A stretch of DNA of 36,556 bases from Chloroflexota bacterium (GTDB taxonomy: Bacteria; Chloroflexota; Dehalococcoidia; Lucifugimonadales; Australimonadaceae). Where the stretch lies: NCBI GenBank assembly GCA_009838965.1, contig VXQP01000010.1, positions 1 to 36,556 of the forward strand, in the 5' to 3' direction. The notes below the pieces were generated by a model that had not been told where the DNA came from, ran no database searches, and worked only from the letters and a program-made list of their open reading frames with translations. Position numbers and translations under genes: made by a program. Shown here piece by piece: positions 15,960 through 24,878 of the stretch. Numbering within the stretch: the stretch's first letter is position 1; each line of letters opens with the position of its first letter.

Positions 15960-17618
15960 CTACGCCCCCAGCTCCCGCACGACTCTCGCGACGCGCTCCG
16001 GTGCAATGCCCCGGTGCGTGCGCGACGAGCCCACGCCGTCCAGCAGCACCCACGAAATCTGTCCCGCCGTCGTCTTCTTGTCACGGCTCATCGCTTCGAG
16101 GATCGCTTCCGGTTCGACGCCCATGTACGCTGACGGCAGCCCGAACCGGGCGATGAGCGACGCCTGCCGCTCGACCAGTCCCGGCGGCGTTACGCCCTCC
16201 AGCATCCCGAGTCGAGCCGCGCCCGTCATGCCGATGGCAACGGCCTCGCCGTGCAGGTAGGCATCGTAACCGGCCGCGGCCTCCAGGCCGTGCCCAATGG
16301 TGTGGCCGTAGTTCAGGAGCTGGCGCAGCCCGCTCATCTCGCGCTCGTCCGCGCTGACCATGCGCGCCTTCACCGCCGCGTTCCACGCGACGGCCCGTGT
16401 CGTCAGCTCCGGGTCGAGCGACTGCAGCGCGTCGGCGTGCTCCTCGTAGAGGTCCACCAGTCCCGCTTCCAGCGCGAGCCCGTGCTTCACCGCCTCCGCC
16501 CAGCCCTCGCGCAGTGCCCGCTCCGGCAGCGTACGCAGCGCCGACACGTCAGTCAGCACCATCGCCGGATGGTGGAACGCGCCAACCATGTTTTTGGCAA
16601 CCGGCAGGTCGACGCCCGTCTTCCCGCCGATGCTCGAATCAACCATCGCCGTCAGCGACGTCGGCACCTGCACGACCCGTATCCCGCGCAGGAACGTCGC
16701 AGCGACGTAGCCTGCGAGGTCGCCGACCACGCCCCCGCCGACAGCAACGATTGCATCGCGACGCTCCGCTCGTCGCTCGGCGAGCCACTCGTAGAGGACG
16801 GTGGCCGTCGCCAGGTTCTTGCTCGCCTCACCTGCCGGGAACGTGAACAGCCCCATCTCGATGCCGGCCGCGTGCAGCGACCGTTGCGCCGCTCGCCCGT
16901 ACGGGTGCACGACGTTGCTGTCGCACACGATGAACGCCCGTCCGGCCAGTCCCATCTGCGCGAGGCGACGCCCCAGCTGGTCCTCCAGCGAGTCCCATCC
17001 CACGAACACGGGATATGCCCCCTGCTCGAGTCGCACCGTCGCGGCGAAATCCGGGTCGTCCTCCCACGCAGACGGCGCGCCGAGCCGGCGCCACGCCCGC
17101 ACGACCTCCAGTGCAGCCTGCTCGATAGACAGGTCGTCCGTGTGCACTGTCCAATGCGCATGCGCGTAGGCCCACTGGCGCTCGCGCTTCAGCGATTCGA
17201 TGCGTCCCAACGGGTCGTCCGACTGCAGCATCGGGCGCGTCATCGCCTCCGCGCCGTCCAGCTCCGCGATGTGCGACAGCCGCCGGTACACGGTCTCCGG
17301 GCGCGCCTCCAGCGCCACCACGAGGCCGGAACTCAGCATCCCGCCGAGCGACTGGTCGTGCATGACCGACCCCGCTCCAGTCGAAACGACGACGTGCTCC
17401 TCGCGCGCGAACTCCGCGATGGTGGCGCGCTCCAGTTCGCGGAACGCGGGCTCGCCGTCTTCTGCGAAGACACGCTCGACCGGCTTGCCCGCGCGCTCGA
17501 CGATGCGCTCGTCAGCGTCCTCGAACCGCCAGCCCAGCAGGCGCGCCGTGCTGCGCCCGACGGCACTCTTCCCCGCGCCGGAGAACCCGATGAGATAGAT
17601 GCGGTTACGGGTGGTCAT
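15960..17618 (-). CDS. aroKB: Bifunctional shikimate kinase / 3-dehydroquinate synthase
   Basis: 552 residues fusing two shikimate-pathway enzymes. The AroK part (about 1-170) has the P-loop GFSGAGKS (11-18), DADERIVERAG, and STGAGSVMHD. The AroB part (about 190-552) has NAD-binding and catalytic motifs GGGVVGDLAGYVAATFLRG, QVPTSLTAMVDSSIGGKTGV, LNYGHTIGHGLEAAAGY and HGEAVAIGM; the His residues ligate the metal. The ATG at 17618 is preferred to a GTG at 17627 because GGGAGGTGGGAG lies just upstream. It follows aroC and a small membrane gene, forming an aro operon. Its stop is 6 bp from the convergent selenoprotein stop. Confidence 0.95.
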   Translation of the reverse strand: MTTRNRIYLIGFSGAGKSAVGRSTARLLGWRFEDADERIVERAGKPVERVFAEDGEPAFRELERATIAEFAREEHVVVSTGAGSVMHDQSLGGMLSSGLVVALEARPETVYRRLSHIAELDGAEAMTRPMLQSDDPLGRIESLKRERQWAYAHAHWTVHTDDLSIEQAALEVVRAWRRLGAPSAWEDDPDFAATVRLEQGAYPVFVGWDSLEDQLGRRLAQMGLAGRAFIVCDSNVVHPYGRAAQRSLHAAGIEMGLFTFPAGEASKNLATATVLYEWLAERRAERRDAIVAVGGGVVGDLAGYVAATFLRGIRVVQVPTSLTAMVDSSIGGKTGVDLPVAKNMVGAFHHPAMVLTDVSALRTLPERALREGWAEAVKHGLALEAGLVDLYEEHADALQSLDPELTTRAVAWNAAVKARMVSADEREMSGLRQLLNYGHTIGHGLEAAAGYDAYLHGEAVAIGMTGAARLGMLEGVTPPGLVERQASLIARFGLPSAYMGVEPEAILEAMSRDKKTTAGQISWVLLDGVGSSRTHRGIAPERVARVVRELGA

Positions 17619-17632
17619 TACTCCCACCTCCC

Positions 17633-17818
17633 CTAGAACGACCGCACGGATTCGATGACCGCGCCGATCAGGAACGCCAGTGCAACGCCTGCAAGGACAG
17701 TCCCACCGGCTACGAGGATGAACTTCGTCGCGCCGGAGATGTTCCTGCTATGCCTGAACATCCAACCCGCAGCAAGCAGCAACACGCCGGCAACGAGCAG
17801 CAGCCCCAGGGCTCTCAT
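17633..17818 (-). CDS. Small two-helix membrane protein, unknown
   Basis: 61 residues: a first helix LGLLLVAGVLLLAAGWMF, a basic turn RHSRNISGATK, and a second helix FILVAGGTVLAGVALAFLIG. It lies between aroC and aroKB with 21 and 14 bp gaps, in the same orientation, so it is probably translated within the operon. I do not recognise it, and no function should be inferred from the aro context alone. Confidence 0.65.
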   Translation of the reverse strand: MRALGLLLVAGVLLLAAGWMFRHSRNISGATKFILVAGGTVLAGVALAFLIGAVIESVRSF

Positions 17819-17839
17819 GCCCCCGTTCCCATCATGCGC

Positions 17840-19051
17840 CTATGACCCGTCTCGCGGCCCCACTGTAGCTATGTAGCTCTCGTGGTTGCGCAGCGTCTCG
17901 GTGATATGGTCGCCGCCGAACTTCTCCATGAACGCGTCCGCGAGCGTGATCAGCACCATCGCCTCCGCTATCACCCCGCATGTCGGCACGAACGTGATGT
18001 CGCTCCGCTCGTAGTGCGCCTGGTCCAGCTCGCCAGTCGTCAGGTCGACGGACGGCAGCGGGTTCATCATCGTGGCGATGGGCTTGACGACTGCACGGAT
18101 GATGAGCGGTTCGCCGGTCGTCATGCCGCCTTCAAGTCCGCCCGCGTTGTTCGTGCGGCGGGGCCACGGCTTCGCCCATCCGCCGTTCCCGTTCCGCTCC
18201 CACTCCTCGATGGGCTTGATGACGTCGTGCACCTTGGAGCCGCGCAGGTCGGCGAGTTCGAACCCCTTGCCGACCTCGACGCCCTTCACCGCGTTCACGC
18301 TCCCCACCGACGCCATCAGTCGCGTGCTTAGCTTCGTGTCCCACTGGATGTGGGAACCCAGCCCTATCGGCAGGCCGGCCGCGACGACCTCGACAACTCC
18401 CCCGAGGCTGTCGCCCGCTTCCTTCGCCGCGTCTATCTCGCGCACCATCAGCGCACTGGCGTCCGGGTCTGCGCAGCGCACCGGCGAGTCCTCCGCCGCA
18501 TCCCAGTCCACCGGCTCCGGCGGGTGCGCCTGCACGCCGCCGATGTTCGTGACGTGGCTGTGCACCTCGACGCCGAACTCGGATAGGAATGCGCGGCAGA
18601 TCGCGCCGACCGCGACCCGCGACGTGGACTCCCGCGCAGACGAGCGCTCCAGGATGTTCCGCGCGTCGTCCTGCAGGTACTTGCTGATGCCGGGGGTGTC
18701 CGCGTGGCCGGGGCGTAGGCGGTGGATCGGCGTCACCTCGCCCTCCACGGGCTCCTTCGCCATCGTGTGCGTCCATGGTTTGCCGTCGGGTCCGTTGCCG
18801 GTCGAGTGGTCGCGGTTCTCGATGAGCATGGCGATGGGCGCACCGGTCGTGTAACCGTGGCGCACGCCGGACTGCAGCACCGCGTAGTCGGTCTCGATCT
18901 GCATGCGTCCGCCACGCCCGTAGCCCATCTGGCGGCGTGCCAAGTCGGCGCGTATGGCGGCCTCGGATATGGCGACGCCCGCAGGCAGCCCTTCGAGCAG
19001 CGCAACGAGCCCGGGGCCGTGGGACTCGCCGGCGGTCAGGAATCGCACCAA
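17840..19051 (-). CDS. aroC: Chorismate synthase
   Basis: Last step of the shikimate pathway: FMN-dependent 1,4-elimination of phosphate from EPSP. 403 residues, normal for the longer (Gram-positive-like) form. Signatures: FLTAGESHGPGLVALLEGLP at the start, RRQMGYGRGGRMQIETD, HRLRPGHADTPGISKY, and RRTNNAGGLEGGMTTGEPL. It leads the minus-strand aroC-small membrane-aroKB run. Its start is 139 bp from the divergent Rieske oxygenase, so both promoters should lie in that gap. Confidence 0.96.
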   Translation of the reverse strand: MVRFLTAGESHGPGLVALLEGLPAGVAISEAAIRADLARRQMGYGRGGRMQIETDYAVLQSGVRHGYTTGAPIAMLIENRDHSTGNGPDGKPWTHTMAKEPVEGEVTPIHRLRPGHADTPGISKYLQDDARNILERSSARESTSRVAVGAICRAFLSEFGVEVHSHVTNIGGVQAHPPEPVDWDAAEDSPVRCADPDASALMVREIDAAKEAGDSLGGVVEVVAAGLPIGLGSHIQWDTKLSTRLMASVGSVNAVKGVEVGKGFELADLRGSKVHDVIKPIEEWERNGNGGWAKPWPRRTNNAGGLEGGMTTGEPLIIRAVVKPIATMMNPLPSVDLTTGELDQAHYERSDITFVPTCGVIAEAMVLITLADAFMEKFGGDHITETLRNHESYIATVGPRDGS

Positions 19052-19190
19052 GATAACAACCTCCCGTGCAACGTCCCTTCATTCTACCCCACGCCCTCCT
19101 CGTGCTGATGTGGATTCACACACAGAGAGAGGCGTATACTCGCGCGCAAGAGTAACTTTATGCACTCAGCGAGGGAGTTGAGGAGGAACC

Positions 19191-20528
19191 ATGCTCTCAG
19201 CGACCGATAACGAACTGCTGACGCAGGTGAGCGCCGGGACCCCGATGGGCGATCTCATACGCCGCTACTGGATACCCGCCGTCTTCTCCTCCGAGGTCGA
19301 GGCGGACGGGACCCCGCACCGCACGCGGCTCTTCGGCGAAGACCTCCTCGTCGTGCGCCTTACGAGCGGCGCAGTCGCCACGATGACCCCGTACTGCCCG
19401 CACCGCACCGCTTCGCTCTACTTCGGCCGCAACGAAGAGGAGGGCTTGCGCTGCGCCTACCACGGTTGGAAGTTCGCGGCGGATGGCACGTGCATGGATA
19501 TGCCGAGCGAGCCGCCCGAGAGCAACTTCAAGGACAAGGTGACCCTCAAGACCTACTGCACGCTCGAGCGCAACGGCGTCATCTGGACCTACATGGGCCC
19601 GGAGCAGGATTCCCCGCCGCCGCTGCCCAACATCGAGTGGAACATGGTGCCGGAGTCCCATTGCTACCTCACCAAGCGCATCGCCCAGAACAACTACTTC
19701 CAGACCATCGAGGGCGAAATCGACTCCAGCCACAGCGGCTTCCTCCACTCCAACTTCGTCGACCCCTTCCGGCTCGAATCGAAGCAGGAGCAGGGGATGA
19801 TCTACAAGATGCGGGACCGCCACCCCCGCTTCCAGGTGAAGGACACGGACTACGGCGTGCTCATCGGCGCCCGCCGCAACGCGGAAGAGGATACCTACTA
19901 CTGGCGCATCACCCAGTACATGTTCCCCTTCCACACCATCATCCCTCCCTACGGCGCTGACCCGCTCTTCAGCGGCCACGCATACATACCGATGGACGAC
20001 CACCACGTACTCGCCCTCTGCTTCACCTACAACCCCGTGCGCCCGCTCACCGAGAAGGAGCTCGACTTCCTCAAGTTCGGCCCCGGCAACGGGCAGCAGG
20101 GGCTTCACCCCACCGTGGACGGCTTCCTGCCGCCCATGGCCAACCGTCCCGAGAACGCGTGGTGGCCGAAGCACCATATCGACAACGACTTCAACGTGGA
20201 CTGGGAGCGCCAGAAGACCGTCCAGTTCTCCGGCCTGCCCGGCACCTGGCCGCAGGACTCCGGCATGCAGGAGACGATGGGCCGTGTGACCAACCGGACG
20301 ATGGAACACCTCGGCATCAGCGACACCGGCATCATCCGCACCCGCCGTGCCCTGCTCCGGGCCGCGAAGCTCCTGCGCGACTACGACATCGAGCCCGAGT
20401 CCGTCTGGGACCCGGATGTCTACTACATCAGGTCGGCTGCCGTCGTGCTCCCACGCGAGTCCGAGTGGGTAGAGGCGTCCCTCGAGTACCGTACTCCCAA
20501 GGAGAACGTGAACTACGCCGCGGTCTGA
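19191..20528 (+). CDS. Rieske non-haem iron ring-hydroxylating oxygenase, large subunit
   Basis: 445 residues. The Rieske [2Fe-2S] ligands are Cys69-x-His71 (PYCPHRTASL) and Cys88-x2-His91 (LRCAYHGWKF). The mononuclear iron site is in EGEIDSSHSGFLHS: Asp178, His181, His186. It resembles phthalate 4,5-dioxygenase/vanillate-demethylase-like oxygenases, which hydroxylate or O-demethylate aromatics with electrons from a reductase. No reductase gene is adjacent. GAGGAGGAACC precedes the ATG. The gene stands alone between divergent aroC and convergent DUF429, with a terminator-like hairpin after it. Substrate unknown. Confidence 0.93.
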   Translation: MLSATDNELLTQVSAGTPMGDLIRRYWIPAVFSSEVEADGTPHRTRLFGEDLLVVRLTSGAVATMTPYCPHRTASLYFGRNEEEGLRCAYHGWKFAADGTCMDMPSEPPESNFKDKVTLKTYCTLERNGVIWTYMGPEQDSPPPLPNIEWNMVPESHCYLTKRIAQNNYFQTIEGEIDSSHSGFLHSNFVDPFRLESKQEQGMIYKMRDRHPRFQVKDTDYGVLIGARRNAEEDTYYWRITQYMFPFHTIIPPYGADPLFSGHAYIPMDDHHVLALCFTYNPVRPLTEKELDFLKFGPGNGQQGLHPTVDGFLPPMANRPENAWWPKHHIDNDFNVDWERQKTVQFSGLPGTWPQDSGMQETMGRVTNRTMEHLGISDTGIIRTRRALLRAAKLLRDYDIEPESVWDPDVYYIRSAAVVLPRESEWVEASLEYRTPKENVNYAAV

Positions 20529-20554
20529 TTGCGCTATCGCCTCCGAAACGCATG

Positions 20555-20581
20555 ACGGGGCGCCTCTGGGAGGCGTCCCGT
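20555..20581 (+). terminator. Hairpin after the Rieske oxygenase gene
   Basis: ACGGGGCGCCT and AGGCGTCCCGT pair over 11 positions (one G-U) around a CTGGG loop, 26 bp after the stop codon. The following CTGTCTCTG is only modestly T-rich, so it is a weak intrinsic-type terminator or 3'-end stabiliser. Confidence 0.6.
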
Positions 20582-20610
20582 CTGTCTCTGAAGCCTGTCT
20601 GCGGGTGTCT

Positions 20611-20652
20611 GATCCCTTCCCTCTTGATGGGGGAGGGCTGGGATGGGGGTGA
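20611..20652 (+). repeat. Dispersed hairpin repeat, copy 1
   Basis: GATCCCTTCCCTCTTGATGG leads into GGGAGGGCTGGGATGGGGGTGA. CCCTTCCC... pairs with GGGGGAGGG around TTGAT, followed by the conserved tail GGATGGGGGTGA. It lies between the convergent Rieske and DUF429 genes. Confidence 0.75.
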
Positions 20653-20663
20653 ATCCATCAACC

Positions 20664-21539
20664 TCAGGCCGCCGCCATCCCCTCCGCACCCTCGGCCTCC
20701 GGCGCAGGCGCAGGCTGGACGACGTATCCCTCGCGGATGACTCCCGCCTCGGTGTCCCAGCGCGGCCCCTCGCCCTCGATCACCGCCTCGCCCACCCACA
20801 GCTTGTACGCAGTCCATGCCGCCATGGCCGCGTCCAACTGGTCGTCCGTGAACGAGTCCTCGGATGGCAATTGCACGCCCAGTCCGGCCAACAACTCCGC
20901 ACGGGCATGGCGTCCATCCAGCGTGCGCTTCGACGGGAGTTTCGTCCCGTTCGACACCACCTTCCACCCGCCTCCGGGGAATACCTCGATCAGCGTCGCG
21001 TTGGAGGCGGGTGTGCCGTCCATCCCCAGCAGGCGGAACCGGCTCCCGCTCTCGACCAGCCGGTGGAAAAGTCGCACTGACCCCACTATCAACCCCGAGT
21101 ATGGCTTGCCGTCTGCGGGCAGCGTGTAGGGGGTGCGCCCCGGTGCGTTCACGCGCCGCTCCGACTCCCGCATCGTCGCTTCCGGCGAACCGGCCAGCCC
21201 CTGCGGGCCGTCTATGGCAAGGATGAAGGAGCGCCCGATAGCGCGGTCCGGGATGATGTGCGAAGCGTCCTCGCGATAGTCCCACTGGCCGAACGTGCAC
21301 ACCAGCTCGGTATCGAGCACCGCGTAGTCACACGGACGCTTCTGCGCCGCCGTCGGGTCCGACAGGTCGAGTCCGATGAAGCAGCGCCCGCCGCCGATCT
21401 CGCGTCCGCCGCCCGGCCCCCGCGTCGTGCGGCGCTGCCTCCACTTGGCGATATAGCGCGCCGTGACGGCAGCCGCCAGCACTGAAGCGCCTGCGGCTCC
21501 ATACACCCGGGGGTTCCCTCGCATCCGCATACCGGGCAT
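20664..21539 (-). CDS. DUF429-family protein with N-terminal membrane anchor
   Basis: 291 residues. A hydrophobic stretch (about 12-30: VYGAAGASVLAAAVTARYIA) followed by basic residues suggests an anchor. The DUF429 domain starts at about 53 (CFIGLDLSDPTAAQKRPCDY) and includes SFILAIDGPQGLAGSPE, NATLIEVFPGGGW and FTDDQLDAAMAAWTAY. DUF429 has an RNase H-like fold and is a predicted nuclease; GLDLS, AIDGP and the terminal DQLDA hold the conserved acidic residues. The anchor is unusual and could be a wrong start, as the domain alone is typical. No partner is evident. Confidence 0.8.
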   Translation of the reverse strand: MPGMRMRGNPRVYGAAGASVLAAAVTARYIAKWRQRRTTRGPGGGREIGGGRCFIGLDLSDPTAAQKRPCDYAVLDTELVCTFGQWDYREDASHIIPDRAIGRSFILAIDGPQGLAGSPEATMRESERRVNAPGRTPYTLPADGKPYSGLIVGSVRLFHRLVESGSRFRLLGMDGTPASNATLIEVFPGGGWKVVSNGTKLPSKRTLDGRHARAELLAGLGVQLPSEDSFTDDQLDAAMAAWTAYKLWVGEAVIEGEGPRWDTEAGVIREGYVVQPAPAPEAEGAEGMAAA

Positions 21540-21581
21540 TCTATCAAGCCCCGACCGGGCGTTGCCCCGCCTCTCATGCCC

Positions 21582-21621
21582 GATTCCGTTCCCCTCGATG
21601 GGGGAGGCTAGGATGGGGGTG
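21582..21621 (+). repeat. Dispersed hairpin repeat, copy 2, overlapping the ruvX 3' end
   Basis: GATTCCGTTCCCCTCGATGG then GGGAGGCTAGGATGGGGGTG. The stem is shorter than in other copies (TTCCCC/GGGGGA), but the tail CTAGGATGGGGGTG is conserved. It covers the ruvX stop codon, so the last RuvX residues (EDTPPS) are encoded by repeat sequence. Confidence 0.75.
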
Positions 21622-22045
21622 TGTCCTCCGGCCTCCTTCTACCGTCCAGCCACGCCTGCAGGATCACCACCGCAGCAGCAGCGTCCACTGTGCCCCTCTC
21701 CGGCCTGCGCCGACCCCGGCCCTCCGTACGGCCCGCCGCCAGGGCGCGTTCCGCCTCCGCGGACGAGAGCCGCTCGTCCACAGTCTCGACCGTGAGCCCT
21801 GCCTCTTCCAGCCCGCGCACGAACTCCTGCACGACCAGTGCCTGCGGCCCCACGCGTCCGGACATCGAGTACGGTATCCCCACGACGACAACCTCTGCGT
21901 CCCGCGCGTGCGCCTCCCGCACCACGTCCTCAGTCGCCTTCGGTGAATTCTTGATCACTCCTGCTGGAACCGCGATGCCTGAATCCGTGTCGCCCGACGC
22001 AACGCCGATGCGGCGTTCGCCAACGTCGAGACCCAGCGCGCGCAT
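21608..22045 (-). CDS. ruvX: Putative pre-16S rRNA nuclease / Holliday junction resolvase-like RuvX (YqgF)
   Basis: 145 residues with an RNase H-like fold. Motifs: ALGLDVGERRIGVASGD at the N-terminus (first catalytic Asp), VVVVGIPYSMSGRVGPQA, TVETVDERLSSAEAERAL (Glu), and TVDAAAAVVILQAWLDG (last Asp). It shares TGATG with the alaS stop (1-nt overlap), a common alaS-ruvX pairing that gives coupled translation. The C-terminal tail (RRRPEDTPPS) runs into a dispersed repeat, so it is probably not functionally conserved. Confidence 0.93.
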   Translation of the reverse strand: MRALGLDVGERRIGVASGDTDSGIAVPAGVIKNSPKATEDVVREAHARDAEVVVVGIPYSMSGRVGPQALVVQEFVRGLEEAGLTVETVDERLSSAEAERALAAGRTEGRGRRRPERGTVDAAAAVVILQAWLDGRRRPEDTPPS

Positions 22046-24666
22046 CAGCCCGTCTGCCGCGTGACGATGTCCGCGACCGCCGCAAGCGCGTCGTCCAGCT
22101 TCGAGGCGTCCTTGCCGCCCGCCTGCGCAAGTCGCGGCTGACCGCCGCCGCCGCCGCCCATCACTCGCGCCGCCTCGTTTACGATGGCTCCTGCATCGAG
22201 GCCGCGCTCCACCAGGTCGGGCGTCACCATCGCCAGCAAGCCCGGGCGTCCATTGAATACGCTGCCGAGCACGACCACGCCGGAGCCGAGTTTGTCACGA
22301 AGCCGGTCGCCCATCTCGCGGAGAGACTGCGCGTCCGGAGCGTCGCTCCGCACCGCCAGCACCTGCACGCCGCCCACGTCGCGCGCCTCGTCGAGGAGCG
22401 TCTCCGCCTCCTGGCGCGACGCCTCACGCTGCCCCGCGCGCAGCGAACGCCGAGCCTCCTCCGCCTGCGCCAGCAACCCCTCGATACGCTGCGGAAGTTC
22501 GGCGGGAGCCGAGCGCAGCAGCGCCGCCGCTTCGTCCAGTTGTCGCAGCCGTTGGCTGACCCACTCCTCGCCGCCGCGGCCGGTCACCGCCTCGATGCGG
22601 CGTATGCCTGTACCCACGCTGCTCTCGCCCACGACGCGGAACGTGCCTATCTGCCCCGTTCGCTCCAGGTGCGTGCCGCCGCACACCTCGAAACTCACCG
22701 GCTGCGTCTCGCCTATCTGCACCGTACGCACGCGGTCGCCGTACCGCTCACCGAAGAACGCAAGCGCGCCTTTGGCCGTCGCCTCACGGTAGGTGCGCTC
22801 GTCCTTCACCAGCGGCAGGTCTCCGCGCACCGATTCGTTGATGCGGCGCTCGATCTCGCCCAGCTCGTCGCGGCTCACCGCGGAGACGTGCGTGAAGTCG
22901 AACCGCAGCCGGTCCGGAGCAACGAGCGAGCCCGCTTGCCGCACATGCGAGCCGAGCACGTCCCGGAGGGCGGCATGCAGCAGATGTGTCGCGGTGTGGT
23001 TACGCGCCACGTCCAGCCTGCGGTCGCCATCCACCGACGCATGTGCAGCGTCGCCAACAGCGACCGAGCCCTCGACGACTTCCGCCGCGTGGACGATGAG
23101 CTCGCCGATCGGCTTTTGGGTGTCGCTCACGCGGGCCGAGCCGCCGGATGCGGCGATGAGGCCCGTATCGCCGACCTGACCGCCACCCTCGGCGTAGAAG
23201 GGCGTCTCGCGCAACACGATCTCGACGCGCTCTCCGGCGTCGGCGCGCTGCACCGGCTCGCCGTCCTTGAGGATGGCCGCAACCACGGTATCGGTCTGGA
23301 TGCGGTCGTAGCCGAGAAACGCTGTCTCGCGGACGTCGAGCGCCTCGTAGGCGCGTATCTCCTCGCGCCCTCCGCCGAAGCGTGCCGCGGCCCGTCCGCG
23401 CTCGCGCTGCTCCTCCATCGCACGCTCGAACCCCCCGATGTCCACGTCCAGACCCTGCTCCCGTGCGATCTCTTGCGTGAGTTCCAGAGGGAAGCCGTAG
23501 GTGTCGTACAGGCGGAACGCGTCAGCGCCGTCTATCGTTCCTCCTCGCGCGATGCACTCCTCCAGCACCGGCATGCCGAGCGCGATGGCCTCGTAGAAGC
23601 GCTCCTCCTCCGACTCCAGCGTCTTGAGGACGAACCGCTCATGCTCGCGCAGTTCGGGATAGAGGGCACCGAACCGCTCGATCACGGTCGCGGCCACGTC
23701 AGGCAGGAAACCGGCCTCGATGCCGAGCTTCCGCGCGAAGCGGATGCCGCGCCGTATCACGCGGCGCAGCACGTAGCCCCGCCCTTCGTTCGCTGGCACG
23801 ACGCCGTCGGCGATGAGGAACGCCGCGCTCCGGGCATGCTCCGTCACGACGTGGATGGCGAAGTCGTCGTCGGGGTCTTGTCGATACGTCCTGCCCGCAA
23901 GCTGCTCCACGCGCCGGCGTACCGGCGCGAGCAGGTCGGTCTCGTACGCAGAGGCCACGCCCTGCATGATGGCGGTCATGCGCTCCAGCCCCATGCCGGT
24001 GTCTATGCCCGGCGCGGGCAGGTCCGTCCGCGTGCCGTCCGCCGCCTGGTAGAACTGCGGAAAGACGAGGTTCCAGTACTCGAGAAACCGGCTCGTGTCG
24101 TCCCCGGGTTTCGTACCCGGCCCGTGCTCCTCGCCGAAGTCGTAGTAGAGCTCGCTGGACGGGCCGCACGCGCCCTCGTCGCCCGCCGGGCCCCAGAAGT
24201 TGTCCTTGTCACCCAGGGTGACGATGCGCTCGTCAGGCACCCCGACCTCGTCGCGCCATATCGCGCGCGCCTCATCGTCGGTGTAGTGCACCGTGACCCA
24301 GATACGTTCCGGGGACAGCAGCAGCACGCCGGTGGTGAACTCCCACGCCCAGGAGATGGCCTCGCGCTTGAAGTAGTCGCCGATGCTGAAGTTGCCCAGC
24401 ATCTCGAACATCGTGTGGTGGGTGAAGTCGCCCACCTCGTCTATGTCGGTGGTGCGGAAGCACTTCTGCACAGACGCGAGGCGAGGGTTCGGTGGCGTCT
24501 CGTCGCCCGCGTAGTAGGGTTTGAAAGGCGCCATACCCGCAGATGTCAGAAGCAGTGTGGGGTCGCCTGCGGGGATTAGCGACGCGCTCGGCATCACCAG
24601 ATGGCCGCGCTCCTCGAAGAATCGCAGATATGCAGCGCGGATCTCGTCGCTGGTCGTCGGGGGCAT
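22045..24666 (-). CDS. alaS: Alanyl-tRNA synthetase
   Basis: Class II aminoacyl-tRNA synthetase of 873 residues. The catalytic core has LRFFEERGHLVMPSASLIP, SAGMAPFKPYYAG, QKCFRTTDIDEVGDFTHHT and MFEMLGNFSIGDYFKREAI. The editing domain has the zinc ligands HTATHLLH and CGGTHLERTG. The C-Ala region carries the DHHA1-like segment GGGGGGQPRLAQAGGKDASK. The ATG at 24666 is preferred to a TTG at 24675. It is the first gene of alaS-ruvX. Confidence 0.96.
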   Translation of the reverse strand: MPPTTSDEIRAAYLRFFEERGHLVMPSASLIPAGDPTLLLTSAGMAPFKPYYAGDETPPNPRLASVQKCFRTTDIDEVGDFTHHTMFEMLGNFSIGDYFKREAISWAWEFTTGVLLLSPERIWVTVHYTDDEARAIWRDEVGVPDERIVTLGDKDNFWGPAGDEGACGPSSELYYDFGEEHGPGTKPGDDTSRFLEYWNLVFPQFYQAADGTRTDLPAPGIDTGMGLERMTAIMQGVASAYETDLLAPVRRRVEQLAGRTYRQDPDDDFAIHVVTEHARSAAFLIADGVVPANEGRGYVLRRVIRRGIRFARKLGIEAGFLPDVAATVIERFGALYPELREHERFVLKTLESEEERFYEAIALGMPVLEECIARGGTIDGADAFRLYDTYGFPLELTQEIAREQGLDVDIGGFERAMEEQRERGRAAARFGGGREEIRAYEALDVRETAFLGYDRIQTDTVVAAILKDGEPVQRADAGERVEIVLRETPFYAEGGGQVGDTGLIAASGGSARVSDTQKPIGELIVHAAEVVEGSVAVGDAAHASVDGDRRLDVARNHTATHLLHAALRDVLGSHVRQAGSLVAPDRLRFDFTHVSAVSRDELGEIERRINESVRGDLPLVKDERTYREATAKGALAFFGERYGDRVRTVQIGETQPVSFEVCGGTHLERTGQIGTFRVVGESSVGTGIRRIEAVTGRGGEEWVSQRLRQLDEAAALLRSAPAELPQRIEGLLAQAEEARRSLRAGQREASRQEAETLLDEARDVGGVQVLAVRSDAPDAQSLREMGDRLRDKLGSGVVVLGSVFNGRPGLLAMVTPDLVERGLDAGAIVNEAARVMGGGGGGQPRLAQAGGKDASKLDDALAAVADIVTRQTG

Positions 24667-24770
24667 GTCAGGCAAGGGCGTACAGTCCTCTGGGAAGGCG
24701 CTGTGTGAGAGCGCCGTGCACTGGAAAAGTCTACGAACGGCTCCGCGAGCGTGTCAACGCGCCGTTGATT

Positions 24771-24814
24771 GATCCCCCTTCCCCCTTGATGGGGGAAGGC
24801 CAGGATGGGGGTGA
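24771..24814 (+). repeat. Dispersed hairpin repeat, copy 3
   Basis: CCTTCCCCC-TTGAT-GGGGGAAGG is a perfect 9-bp stem with a 5-nt loop, followed by the tail CAGGATGGGGGTGA. It lies in the 212-bp gap between the divergent alaS and MFS genes, so it cannot be acting only as a 3' terminator here. Confidence 0.8.
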
Positions 24815-24878
24815 ATGGGCCAGACGCGCACCCGTCCCGGCGATTGACGGCGCCTTGCGGCGGGCGTAGGTTGCGGGC

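Noticed and set aside
19115-19140. Possible Rieske gene promoter (TTCACA and TATACT)
   Set aside because: The spacer is only 14 nt, too short for a standard promoter; the -10-like word alone is not enough.
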